DNA of 55,559 bases, taken from IMG/VR virus record IMGVR_UViG_3300042293_000428, positions 1-55,559 of that record; one strand, 5' to 3'. Every line of letters begins with the position of its first letter. The first letter of the stretch is position 1. This stretch comes from a virus. Made by a program: the position numbers and the translations under genes. Under the pieces are notes generated by a model, which ran no database searches, had not been told where the DNA came from, and saw nothing but the letters and a program-made list of their open reading frames with translations. Below are positions 25,564 through 35,600 of this stretch, one piece after another.

Positions 25564-28500
25564 TTATAAATTTTTGTATGATTTAACAATAGAGCCATTC
25601 TTAGCGTCTGTTTTTTTCTTTTTCTTTAATATAGTTTCATATTCATATCCTTCTGGTGCAGTTTCTTCTTTATTTCCACTTTCATTTCCTGATATATTAA
25701 ATAGTTGTAAAGGATTCATATTAATAGCTCTTCCTTTTTTGTTAAATCTGTAATTATACATATTTTCCATTACTCCAAGAGTTCTATTTTCAAGTTTGTT
25801 CTTAGCATATTTATCAGCTATTGAATTAAGAGCAGCTTGTGTTGTAGCTTTAGTATTAGATAACGCTTCTGATTGTCTTGTATATTGTTGATCTGCAATA
25901 CCAAGATTTTTAAGCTTAGCATCGTTAAGAATATTTCTATTCTCTCCATACACTTTATCTTTCATAGCTTGGTTAGCTCTAAATTGATCTCCAAGTACTT
26001 GTTGATTAGCTTGATACTTCTGAGCATTTAGATTAGCTTGAGCTGCTGGGTTATAACCCATTGTTCTTTGTGCTGCTCTATAGTCTGCTTGATTAGCATT
26101 CAATTGATCTTGTAAAGAAATATCATAAGGTACTCCTAGTTCTGGTCTATAGAAGTTAGCTTGTACAGGTTCTAATTGATTAGTAGCCATAGCGTACATT
26201 TCTGGATACAATTGTGACGCATCTAAATCTTCTGCATCACTTGGTCTTATTAAAGGAATTAATGAATTAAGTGCAAGTATATACGGATTTATTTGATTAG
26301 TTTCTTTTTCTTCAACTTGTGGTGTAGAGTTTTTAGAAGTCCAATCAACGCCTGTTTGTACACCCTCTTGTTGTTCTGGAGCAGTAATTAAATTAAGAGT
26401 TTTTAGTTCAGGTGCAGCCCACCCAGCACCTAAATGTTCTGGATCCATATAAGCACTTTTGCCATATAAATTTTGATGTCTAGCTTCAATAATTTTTTTA
26501 GCTTCTGGATTATTAAGTAAAAATTCTTCAAATTCTTTATTTCCTTTTCCTTTAAATCCTAGTTTATCTGCAATTTGATCCCAGTCTGTTGTTGAAAACT
26601 CTGAAGCAGTCTTTTTACCTAAGCCTGTTTTATTACCTTGCCAAGGAAGTAAACCATATTTACTAATACCCTCTTGTGCTTTTGTAAACTTACCACCAAA
26701 CTTAGCATATTCTTTTTGAGCTTCTTTGTCTATCTTCACTTTACCTCTTGCAAGATCATCAGCAACTAATCCACGTTCTTCTGCTGTATCATTAATTGCA
26801 TTTTGAAGAGAAGCTGCATTTATTTTTTTATCAGCTATATCTTTAAGTTTCATATTAGCTCCTTGTATGTTAGCTTGTAATGCTGTCATTTTAAGTTTAT
26901 CAAATGATGTCAATGGTGTAAATCCATTTAACTCATTAATTGATTTCTCTATAAGTTTATTTTGTTTAGCTTCTGTTTTAGAAAGATCAGCTACATAGTT
27001 TTTAAACTTTTTACCCTTAGCAGATTTATCTCCTAGCATATCTATATATTGATTAGGTATTTTTAAATTACCGAACACCACACCAGATTTTTGTACTTCT
27101 CCTGTTTGAGGATCTACTACACCACCTTCTTCTAATTCAACCATAGGTTCTCCTCTTTCTACTTCTACTGGATTACCACCATAAGTTACACCTATTCCTG
27201 TTTCTCCGTTAGGAGAATATTCTTCATGTGATTTACCTCTAAACATAACTGTTTCTCCTGTACCAGGTAAATAAGGATTACGTGAAATAGTTTCAGCTCC
27301 TCCACCCCAATGTGTTTGTAACTCTCCACCTAATCCATAAGATTTAACATCTCCACCATCTCTATATGTTTCCATAGCTCTATCACTAGGAGGAGTGTAA
27401 TCTCTTAAATGTCCACCAGCTCTTAAACTATTCATTCCTTCATGAGCATAGTCATAAACTTCTTGTTCATCAAGACCACCAAATGAAGCTATAGTTTGTG
27501 GCTGCCAATCATTAGACACCCATCCACCATCTTCCATAAAAGATTGATTTTGAGATTGAATTCCTTTAGCCATATTAACACTAGCCATTCCCATCATGTT
27601 TTTTTGTGTAGCAGCATTATCTTTTTTTATTCTTTTAGCATAAGGATCTAATAAATTACCTGCCATACCACCAACAAATCCTCCTACAGCTCCTCCAATT
27701 CCTGGAGCAATAGCATTACCTAAAGATGTGCCTACTGTATTTCCTAGTTGTCCTCCAGCATTTTGCCCTCCCATTAATGATTGTCCTAATCCTGTAGCTT
27801 TTTGTGAAATCATTCCCCAAGGCATTCCTCCTCCATCTTGCATTTGATGAACTCTTCCTCCATGATAATATTGTTTTATATTACTATCATTTAATGGTTC
27901 ATATCCACTATCTGTATATATATCATATGGATCATATGTATTTTGTATTTCTGATGGGTTACCTCCTACATATCCACCATCTTGTAACATTCTACCATTT
28001 CTAGCAAGAACATTTGTACCAACACCATTAACAGGGAATAACTCTTCTCCTGTAGTAGGTTGCATCATAGCATTTCTTTGTTTAGAGAATGTATCTTGCA
28101 TTTGTCTACGTGCATCAACATCTGTACTTTGTGCTGCTTGTAAAGAAACATCACTTACTAGTTTTGTTTGTTTAGCTGCTTTAGCTGCTTCTTTCTCTTG
28201 TTTTAATGCTCCTATACCCCCAATAATAGATCCTATAGGACCAGCATATTTACCTAAACCTTTTCCTATTTTACTCCATGCATTTTCTCCTTCAAAAGGA
28301 CTAGCTCCTACAGGGTTTGCACCTTGAAAAATACCTTTAGCCATTGCTGTTCCTGCTTGATCTCCTTGAGGATTATATGCATTAAATTTAGGAGTAGGCA
28401 TTGAAAAACTATTCTGTGCTTGAGGGAATCCTTGTTGCATATTTAAACCTGAACTTGGAGCTTGTCCTAAACTATAATTACCCCCAAATTGAGCTTCAGG

Positions 28501-28839
28501 AATATCTTCATCTTCTTCATCCCCCATAAAACTTTCCATCAAATTACCTTCGCTTGATTTATTAGCCATTTCCTGTAAAGAAGCAGCAGCTTGTTGTTTT
28601 TCAAACATAGCTTGTCTTTCTTTATTTGTAGTACCAGTAATTAACTTATCTACCTTATTATATTCATTAGTAAAATTTATAGGTTTAAATCCTAATGAAC
28701 CACCAGTTACTGCAGCACCCATCTGTGCTTTCTTAAACTCTTTACCATGAACCTTCATGAAGGCTTCTTCCGATGGGTACTTCTTGTAAAATTCTTTCTG
28801 GGTCTTACACCCAGACATCTTTAAAATTTGTGCTTTCAT
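25564..28839 (-). CDS. Virion cargo/ejection-type protein (1091 aa)
   Basis: The opening CKTQKEFYKKYPSEEAFMKV followed by KKAQ is a recurring N-terminal module of large proteins in crAss-like and related phages. Glycine-rich hydrophobic stretches (about 190-210, YAGPIGSIIGGIGAL; about 375-400, IAPGIGGAVGGFVGGMAGNL) look able to insert in membranes, as ejection proteins do. Short motifs of the type QDGG or AQ.GG recur many times (MLQDGGYVGG, HQMQDGGGMP, FMEDGGWVSN). WQPQTIASFGGLDE matches WQPKTISRDGAWLD in the neighbouring 965-residue protein, so the two share modules. The C-terminal 250 residues are Asn/Gln-rich and helical. It starts three bases after the upstream stop. The role in genome ejection is inferred. 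Confidence 0.65.
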   Translation of the reverse strand: MKAQILKMSGCKTQKEFYKKYPSEEAFMKVHGKEFKKAQMGAAVTGGSLGFKPINFTNEYNKVDKLITGTTNKERQAMFEKQQAAASLQEMANKSSEGNLMESFMGDEEDEDIPEAQFGGNYSLGQAPSSGLNMQQGFPQAQNSFSMPTPKFNAYNPQGDQAGTAMAKGIFQGANPVGASPFEGENAWSKIGKGLGKYAGPIGSIIGGIGALKQEKEAAKAAKQTKLVSDVSLQAAQSTDVDARRQMQDTFSKQRNAMMQPTTGEELFPVNGVGTNVLARNGRMLQDGGYVGGNPSEIQNTYDPYDIYTDSGYEPLNDSNIKQYYHGGRVHQMQDGGGMPWGMISQKATGLGQSLMGGQNAGGQLGNTVGTSLGNAIAPGIGGAVGGFVGGMAGNLLDPYAKRIKKDNAATQKNMMGMASVNMAKGIQSQNQSFMEDGGWVSNDWQPQTIASFGGLDEQEVYDYAHEGMNSLRAGGHLRDYTPPSDRAMETYRDGGDVKSYGLGGELQTHWGGGAETISRNPYLPGTGETVMFRGKSHEEYSPNGETGIGVTYGGNPVEVERGEPMVELEEGGVVDPQTGEVQKSGVVFGNLKIPNQYIDMLGDKSAKGKKFKNYVADLSKTEAKQNKLIEKSINELNGFTPLTSFDKLKMTALQANIQGANMKLKDIADKKINAASLQNAINDTAEERGLVADDLARGKVKIDKEAQKEYAKFGGKFTKAQEGISKYGLLPWQGNKTGLGKKTASEFSTTDWDQIADKLGFKGKGNKEFEEFLLNNPEAKKIIEARHQNLYGKSAYMDPEHLGAGWAAPELKTLNLITAPEQQEGVQTGVDWTSKNSTPQVEEKETNQINPYILALNSLIPLIRPSDAEDLDASQLYPEMYAMATNQLEPVQANFYRPELGVPYDISLQDQLNANQADYRAAQRTMGYNPAAQANLNAQKYQANQQVLGDQFRANQAMKDKVYGENRNILNDAKLKNLGIADQQYTRQSEALSNTKATTQAALNSIADKYAKNKLENRTLGVMENMYNYRFNKKGRAINMNPLQLFNISGNESGNKEETAPEGYEYETILKKKKKTDAKNGSIVKSYKNL

Positions 28840-28841
28840 GA

Positions 28842-31739
28842 TTAGTTATATTTATTCAACCAGCCGCCTGATTGTGGTTTATTATAATTTGTAAAGTTAG
28901 TTAGATTATCTAGATTCTGCAAACCTTTCTGTTCTTGTCTTAATCCATTCTTAGCTAGTTTACCTTTTGGATATTCATCAACATATTTAGTACCTTTTTT
29001 AAATTTATGTTTCTCTCCTGGATACATCATTTTCTTTTCTCCTTTATCTGATATTCCTAATAAAGGTTCTGTTAGAGGTTCTCCTGTTAAAGGATCTGGA
29101 CCCATATCTATATATGATCCTGGTTCACTTTGATTAATTCTTGTTGGTTCTCCTTTATGTTCTCCCCATTGTCCTCTATCATCTTTAATGATTCCACCTT
29201 TTTTAAATTTAGGATAGTTTTCTAAATCTTTTAATGCTTCTTCATATCTTGAAAAATTTTTATAATTTAATAATTCTTCTGGAGTTAATGTAGAATTTAA
29301 ATGATTTAATTGTTTATTAATATCAAATTTTATTGTGTTAACATGGTCTGTAGAAGTATAAGGTAAATTACCATGTGACATAAAAGGTTTTCCAAAAACT
29401 TTACTTATAGGAACATTAATACCTTTTGGAGACATTACTCCAGTAGGAGTTTTTTCCCAAAAAAGTTTTTCTAACATAGGACTTCTACCAACTTTAGATG
29501 GCACAAGTGATTTAAGCATAACAGTAGGTTCTAGATCCCATATATCATTATATTGAGTTCCTTCTTTTGTTAAAACTCTGTTGTATCCCCCCATTATATT
29601 TGTATCTCTAGCTATACTAATAGGGTTTTCAAGAAATTTTAAATGTTGATCATTATAAGTAACAAAATCAGGAGGATCTGGAGGAATATATGTAGTTCCT
29701 TCTTTATTAATATTATAAATATCCATTCCTTTTAAAGAACCTGATTTATATGAAGGATGTAATACTGGTGCAGTATCTGCTAAACTAAAAGTATTATTTA
29801 CTTGAGGTTTGCCTAAATATAATTTCCAAGCATCTAATCTGGGTGACAGCTCATTTTCAACAGAATAGCCCCCATTTTTTATATTATTAATTATTTCTGA
29901 AAATTTAGTACCAAAATCACTAGATTGATATCCTCTAGGAGTAATATATTTTTCAGCAAACTCTGATATTCCAGGAGTGTAAGCTTTTCTTTGATTAGAA
30001 GTTATACCAACTTTCTCCATTTGCTTTTTAGCTATCTCATAATCACTTAGTCCTTGAAGCTGTCCTTCTTTTTTTATTTTACTTAGATTTCTATTTATAT
30101 TTACTTCTTGTGATACTTTTCCTATCAGTCCTTCTTCAGGACCTAATACTTTTCCTAATGTTTTTGCAGCAGGTATACCAATAGGTAAAGCCATAAGAGC
30201 ATCTATTGCAGCTCCTTTATAATTACCTTCATATAAATCAGGACCTAGTTTTGTTGCACCCTGTAATGCACCTATTGCAACTCCTTCAGGAGTGAAATAT
30301 CCTGGAGACATTAATGGAGACTTGTAAGCTTCTTCCATACTTTCTTGTACCCAATCTTTGCGTGCTTGTAATTCTGAAGCTTCTTGTGCTTGTTTATTTT
30401 CTTCTATAGCTCGTTGCTCTTTTTCTTTAGCTGTAGCTACTTTACCTATTTTAGGTGTAACAGTTCTTGTATTATCTTTTTTTGTAATAGTAGTTTCTTT
30501 ACCTTTTCCTTTACGTGTTTGAATCTTACGATTCATTGTATCATTAATAAGATCTCTAACTGAAGGAAGATTTATTCCTTCTTGTGCTATATCATATTGA
30601 TCTAACCATGCACCATCTCTACTAATAGTCTTTGGTTGCCAATCTAATCCTTCTCTATAGTATTGCATCTCTTGACCATTCTGTGCACTAGCCATTGTTT
30701 TCTTTGCATACTTTCCTTCACTAGGAATATTTCCTGTACGTGCGTATGAGAAACCTGTAGCTCCTGGAATATTTCCTCCCATTTGTAGATTTTTATTACC
30801 ACGTTTTAATTGATCTTCAATAAGTTTATATTCTTCTTCTTCTTCTTCTTTCGATTTTGGCCAAGAAGTATAATTTTCAATTTGATCTATTAATGATGGT
30901 TGTATTTTATTATGTGTATAATTTTCAACAGTGTTTGGATTATTGTAAACATTTTTTTCAATATTATCTTCAATGTCTCCTGAAGAAAGATAAGATTTTA
31001 TATATCCTGGAACATCATTTGTTAAAAATCTAGGAATAACTTCTGATAAAGGTTGACTGGCATGAGACACTTCGGTTAAATAATCATCTGCGTTATCATA
31101 AGAATTTTCTAAACCTTTAGGTATATTTACTTCATTAGTAAAAGGGTTATAATTTCTTCTAGCGTGAAATGGTAATCCTTTATCTGTTCCTACGTTTACA
31201 GAAGGATTACCTCGTTTATTTTGTACTTTAAGCAATGCTGTAAAATATTCTGGACCTAACTCTTTTTTAATCTTATTAAAAAAATCAACAGTTTCTTTTG
31301 TTGGTAAAGATTTTTCTATTTTGTTTGCTTCTGCTCTAGGATTTTTTATATTACCTGTTCTTGTTCTTTCTGTTTCATCTTTTATAATATTCTTTAATTC
31401 TTGTTTATTAAAAGGTTTTTTATAAACACTTGTTGATTCTGATACTATTTCTGTACCAGGTTGAGCTTTAGGAACATAGTTAACTGGATAGACTGAACCA
31501 CCCATTTGAAACTGTCCTCCCCATGTAGGAGAACTATTTCTTCCTACATTGCTGTATCCATCTCCTTGAAATCCTTCAGGAGCAGATACTTCATAATCAT
31601 TATAATTATCTAGCCAACCACCATTTTGCATGTTGTTGCTATTATCTCTACCACACTCATGACATACGTACATATCTTTCTTACTAGAATCAGATTTGTT
31701 CCATGACCATCCACATGTGCATTTTACTTTACTAGCCAT
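28842..31739 (-). CDS. Virion cargo protein with N-terminal zinc ribbon (965 aa)
   Basis: The first 35 residues form a zinc-ribbon pattern (KCTCGWSW then YVCHECG). NMQNGGWLDNYN follows and is echoed by the last residues QSGGWLNKYN. Residues 210-235 include DYLTEVSHASQP, a degenerate zincin-like helix in which the first His is replaced by Thr (T222, E223, H226). Around 700-720, GGYNRVL followed by YNDIWDLEP matches a domain seen in other large proteins of these phages. Near the C-terminus, DDRGQWGEHKGEPTRI and KKMMYPGEKHKF are another recurring module. The overlap with the upstream gene is one base. No function is established; the context is virion cargo. Confidence 0.65.
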   Translation of the reverse strand: MASKVKCTCGWSWNKSDSSKKDMYVCHECGRDNSNNMQNGGWLDNYNDYEVSAPEGFQGDGYSNVGRNSSPTWGGQFQMGGSVYPVNYVPKAQPGTEIVSESTSVYKKPFNKQELKNIIKDETERTRTGNIKNPRAEANKIEKSLPTKETVDFFNKIKKELGPEYFTALLKVQNKRGNPSVNVGTDKGLPFHARRNYNPFTNEVNIPKGLENSYDNADDYLTEVSHASQPLSEVIPRFLTNDVPGYIKSYLSSGDIEDNIEKNVYNNPNTVENYTHNKIQPSLIDQIENYTSWPKSKEEEEEEYKLIEDQLKRGNKNLQMGGNIPGATGFSYARTGNIPSEGKYAKKTMASAQNGQEMQYYREGLDWQPKTISRDGAWLDQYDIAQEGINLPSVRDLINDTMNRKIQTRKGKGKETTITKKDNTRTVTPKIGKVATAKEKEQRAIEENKQAQEASELQARKDWVQESMEEAYKSPLMSPGYFTPEGVAIGALQGATKLGPDLYEGNYKGAAIDALMALPIGIPAAKTLGKVLGPEEGLIGKVSQEVNINRNLSKIKKEGQLQGLSDYEIAKKQMEKVGITSNQRKAYTPGISEFAEKYITPRGYQSSDFGTKFSEIINNIKNGGYSVENELSPRLDAWKLYLGKPQVNNTFSLADTAPVLHPSYKSGSLKGMDIYNINKEGTTYIPPDPPDFVTYNDQHLKFLENPISIARDTNIMGGYNRVLTKEGTQYNDIWDLEPTVMLKSLVPSKVGRSPMLEKLFWEKTPTGVMSPKGINVPISKVFGKPFMSHGNLPYTSTDHVNTIKFDINKQLNHLNSTLTPEELLNYKNFSRYEEALKDLENYPKFKKGGIIKDDRGQWGEHKGEPTRINQSEPGSYIDMGPDPLTGEPLTEPLLGISDKGEKKMMYPGEKHKFKKGTKYVDEYPKGKLAKNGLRQEQKGLQNLDNLTNFTNYNKPQSGGWLNKYN

Positions 31740-32605
31740 TACTTATAAGATATTTGTGCAGGGGTTAATATGAATTGACTCACTAGATGAACGTTTGAGT
31801 GATTATCGAGTATATGTCTCACTTTTAATTCTTTTGCTCTTAGAGTGGCTTTTTTGAAACTACGTGTATCATAATTCATGTTCTCTTGATTTATAACTTT
31901 ATCAATAGAAAGACTCTCACATCCTGTATTAAATAATGGAACTTGAGAAGATTTTTGAAGAGCCCAGAATGTATTATACTGATAGAAGTTATCACTCTTA
32001 GTATATAGAATTGTTTTGCTATCTGTATTGAACATTGGATACTTCATATACTCATGCATATTGTTTAGAGGTTTAGCAACAAGGTTTAATACTCCTGAAC
32101 TCTGTTGTCCATTGTATAGAATAGCTTTGTTAAACCATTTGTCATTTGTTTCTATTCTTGTATTGTAATTAAAGACACCATCTTGTATAGGAAGATATTC
32201 ATATGCTTTTGTATAATCTACTACATTTTGTAAAATTTCATCTTGAAATTGATATGCGAATGGATATTCAATTATATAAGAATGTATATTCCCATAATAA
32301 GAATTATATAACTGTATATTAGTTAAATGTTTCCATATACATCCAGTTATAGTTTGTGTTAACTTAATATTTGCATATTCTTCTTCAGTTATATCATTTA
32401 AAGATATTGTTTTTTCTGATTTACAGTCTCCTACAGATTTGATTGTAATCATAGATACGTTATCATTTACAATATAACTTATTCCTTTTGTTAAAACTTT
32501 TTTAGTTACACCCTCTGCTATTACATTCCCAAACTGATCAAAGATTGAGAATGGTCCAGCAGTAGAATTTACTTTTGTTAATTTTATTGTTATTACTTTT
32601 GACAT
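31739..32605 (-). CDS. Muzzle-associated tail protein with shared N-terminal docking domain (288 aa)
   Basis: The ATG at 32605 overlaps the muzzle stop as TAATG, so translation is coupled; a GTG two codons earlier is unlikely. Residues 1-75 (TAGPFSIFDQFGNVIAEGVT ... MITIKSVGDC) are homologous by eye to the N-terminus of the 260-residue protein at 42.1-42.9 kb. The remainder has no motif I recognise and is rich in Tyr and Asn. Co-translation with the muzzle suggests a tail-tip component, with the N-terminal domain as an attachment module. Confidence 0.6.
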   Translation of the reverse strand: MSKVITIKLTKVNSTAGPFSIFDQFGNVIAEGVTKKVLTKGISYIVNDNVSMITIKSVGDCKSEKTISLNDITEEEYANIKLTQTITGCIWKHLTNIQLYNSYYGNIHSYIIEYPFAYQFQDEILQNVVDYTKAYEYLPIQDGVFNYNTRIETNDKWFNKAILYNGQQSSGVLNLVAKPLNNMHEYMKYPMFNTDSKTILYTKSDNFYQYNTFWALQKSSQVPLFNTGCESLSIDKVINQENMNYDTRSFKKATLRAKELKVRHILDNHSNVHLVSQFILTPAQISYK

Positions 32606-35600
32606 TAGCACAAACCATTAAAAGTTATTGTTACATCCCCTGAATATCCAGATATACTTATTGCACAGAATGTTACCACTGAAAGACCTCCTCCAGGATT
32701 ACCTACTTGTATAATTGCAGGAGTACCTGTACAATCTATAATATTAATATCAATTGTTCCTGTAGTTGCTTTACTTGCTGTATATGTATTACATGCTCCT
32801 GATATTGTTGTTGTTGTTGTAGTTGTTGTAACACAAGGTATTATTTCAGTTAATACTCCTGACACAACATGATAAACATCTGTAGTAGTATATGCACTCT
32901 CTTCTGTAAAATACCAACCATCTGCTATTACTGAACAATCTGTTGTACCATTATTAACATATATAGTTTGACCAACTGTCAAACTTATAGCATTTACATT
33001 AATTAATGTATAATCATAACCTACATTTGTTGTAACATAAGCAATTGCTGCACATGCATCAACTTGACTTCCTGTAGATACTACTGTTGATGGTGGTGCT
33101 ATTATATTATATCCTGTAATAAATTGATAGTTATTCATAGTTGTTGGTCTTTGACATGGTGGAGGTATTGTTATTATCCCTGTTCCTTCTAATACACAAT
33201 CTGTTAATATAACTTCACCATTCAATGTACAATCTAAAGGAATAGCAGTTGTAGTGGTTGTTGTTGTAGAACTAGTTAAAGAAGTAGTAGTAGTTGTTGT
33301 TGATGGATTAGGAATTAATTCTCCTGCAATAAAATCAAAATCACCACAACATCCATTAATACCAGAATAAAAGAAATTATTTTCTGCTATGTACCAATTA
33401 GGAATATAACTATGAAAACTTATCCAGCTTTTAGTATTTACATTATATGAAAGCGTCCAAGATTTGTTGCAAAAATAATCAGAATCTTTTAAATCAACAA
33501 CTGTTGTCAATACTAAATCATCAACAATTTCTTCAATGTAAAATTCTTTTGTTGTAGAATTATACTTAATATCAGTAATTAGAGGAATATAATCTAATTT
33601 AGTAATTATTACTCTATCAAATTTACTATCATATACAGCATGCAAACCAACACCATTAAAATGATTATCTATGTCTACATTTGGAAAATGTCTTAATATC
33701 TCAAATGCCAAGTGGTCTGTAAAAAATCTATTCATACCTGAACCAAATGCAGATAAGTCTTCTACTTGTGTCCCTTGTATAATAAATACTTGTCCTCTTT
33801 TAGCATCAATTGTTATTTGTCCTTGAGGAATTTTTAATAACATTTTATTTTGACTTCCTACATACCCAAGATCTGTTTCAGCAAAATCAATTGGAGGAGC
33901 ACTAAACATATTAGGGTTACCAACATATGCTGCTTGTGGATTACTTGTATCAATTGTTAAGAGATTGTTATACATTAATGTCTTGTTCTCAAATCTAGCT
34001 AATATAGCTCTGTTTTGAATACCATCTAATGATGTAAGTGCTCCATAGTTTTGAGGAAAATCAAAATAAGAAACTGCTCTATATGTTAACCAACTATTAA
34101 CTCTATTGTCTGCATCTGTATTTTGACTATCAGAATATATTGCTCTAAATGGATAATTTGTATAACAAGCTCTTCCATCCCAATCAGGAGGAAGATGCGT
34201 AAATGTATTTTCTTTATTTTGTTTAGAGAATGTTACATTATATGTATATGTATTATCATTAGCAATACTTACAAAATCTTCTTGCAACCAATCATCAGGA
34301 ATACTTGTGCTTACATGTGGCCAGAAATCACCTTCTCTATTATTAAAAGCTTGACGAAGATCTGTATTATAACTAGACTCACAATAAAAGTTAGGAATAC
34401 CATATGCAAACAAATAGAAATATCCATCATAGAATGTTCTATTAGGATTACTTGAAGCTGCAACTGGAGGTGTTGAGGTTGGTCCAGGCTCTTGACTATT
34501 AGGACAATCAAAATTGTGAGCTTTATAAGATATTATATTTGAAAGTATTCCTGAGTTATTTTTAGAATAGTCAGCTAGTACAGATCTAGCTGAATGCCAA
34601 TATTTTGGATAAGCTATATTACCAATTTCATCATAAAATATATCTGAATCATCAGGAGCATTCACTCTATTATCTATAAAGAATGGGAGTTTAGTTTTAA
34701 ATGCAAAACGAGAAATGAATGTATCTCCTCCAAATATTGTAGCACTTCCTGTACTATTAACAGTTCTTTGAAATCCTGTATCAATTGTTTCATAAGAATA
34801 AATTTGTCCCCATTGGTTAACAAATGTATTTTTTAATGAAGCATAATAAGATAATACTTGAATACCTTGTTCTCTTGCAGGAGTTGAACATGCACGACTT
34901 CCACCAATAGTTATTCTAGATTTATCCGTTATTCCTAATGCAGGGACATTAATACTATTATTAGGAAAAGGAAGTGGAGATAGATATTCTTCAGAATTGT
35001 TTAATTCTTTTGTTTTTATAAATACAGAAGTTTCTCTTTGATAATTATTTATAGGAATGTTATCATCTCCTATTGCTTGAACACCAGGTATTAAATATTT
35101 TGCTAAATCAATATTTCTTTGTTTAATTCCTAAACCATTAGGAATAGATACATTATAATCATAACTAGCAATTGAATTATATGAATATGCATAGTTCTTT
35201 CTAGTTATACCATTTATATATATTTGTAAATATGCTTGATATGCTGTAAACATGGAGGTAGCATTAAACGGAACAGTTCTATTACCTAAATCACTAGAAG
35301 CATCCAATGCATCCTGCTGTGCTTCTTTTGTAAGAAGTCTATATTTAGCATTACTTTTAACTGCTACAAAATGTGCTTTACCAGCACCAAACATTACATT
35401 TTCTAATTTAAGAACATCTCCAAGAAATGGTTGTCCAAATGATGTTTCAGGTGAATTAAATATTTGTCTATATGCAAGATTTGGATCACTTGTAATTGCA
35501 GGTTGCGGACTTTCGCTTTTACATTTTGTACTTACAACTTCTTCTATTGGACCAGTGATACGTTGCCCTGCTTTATCACAGTTGCTTATACAAACTGGTT

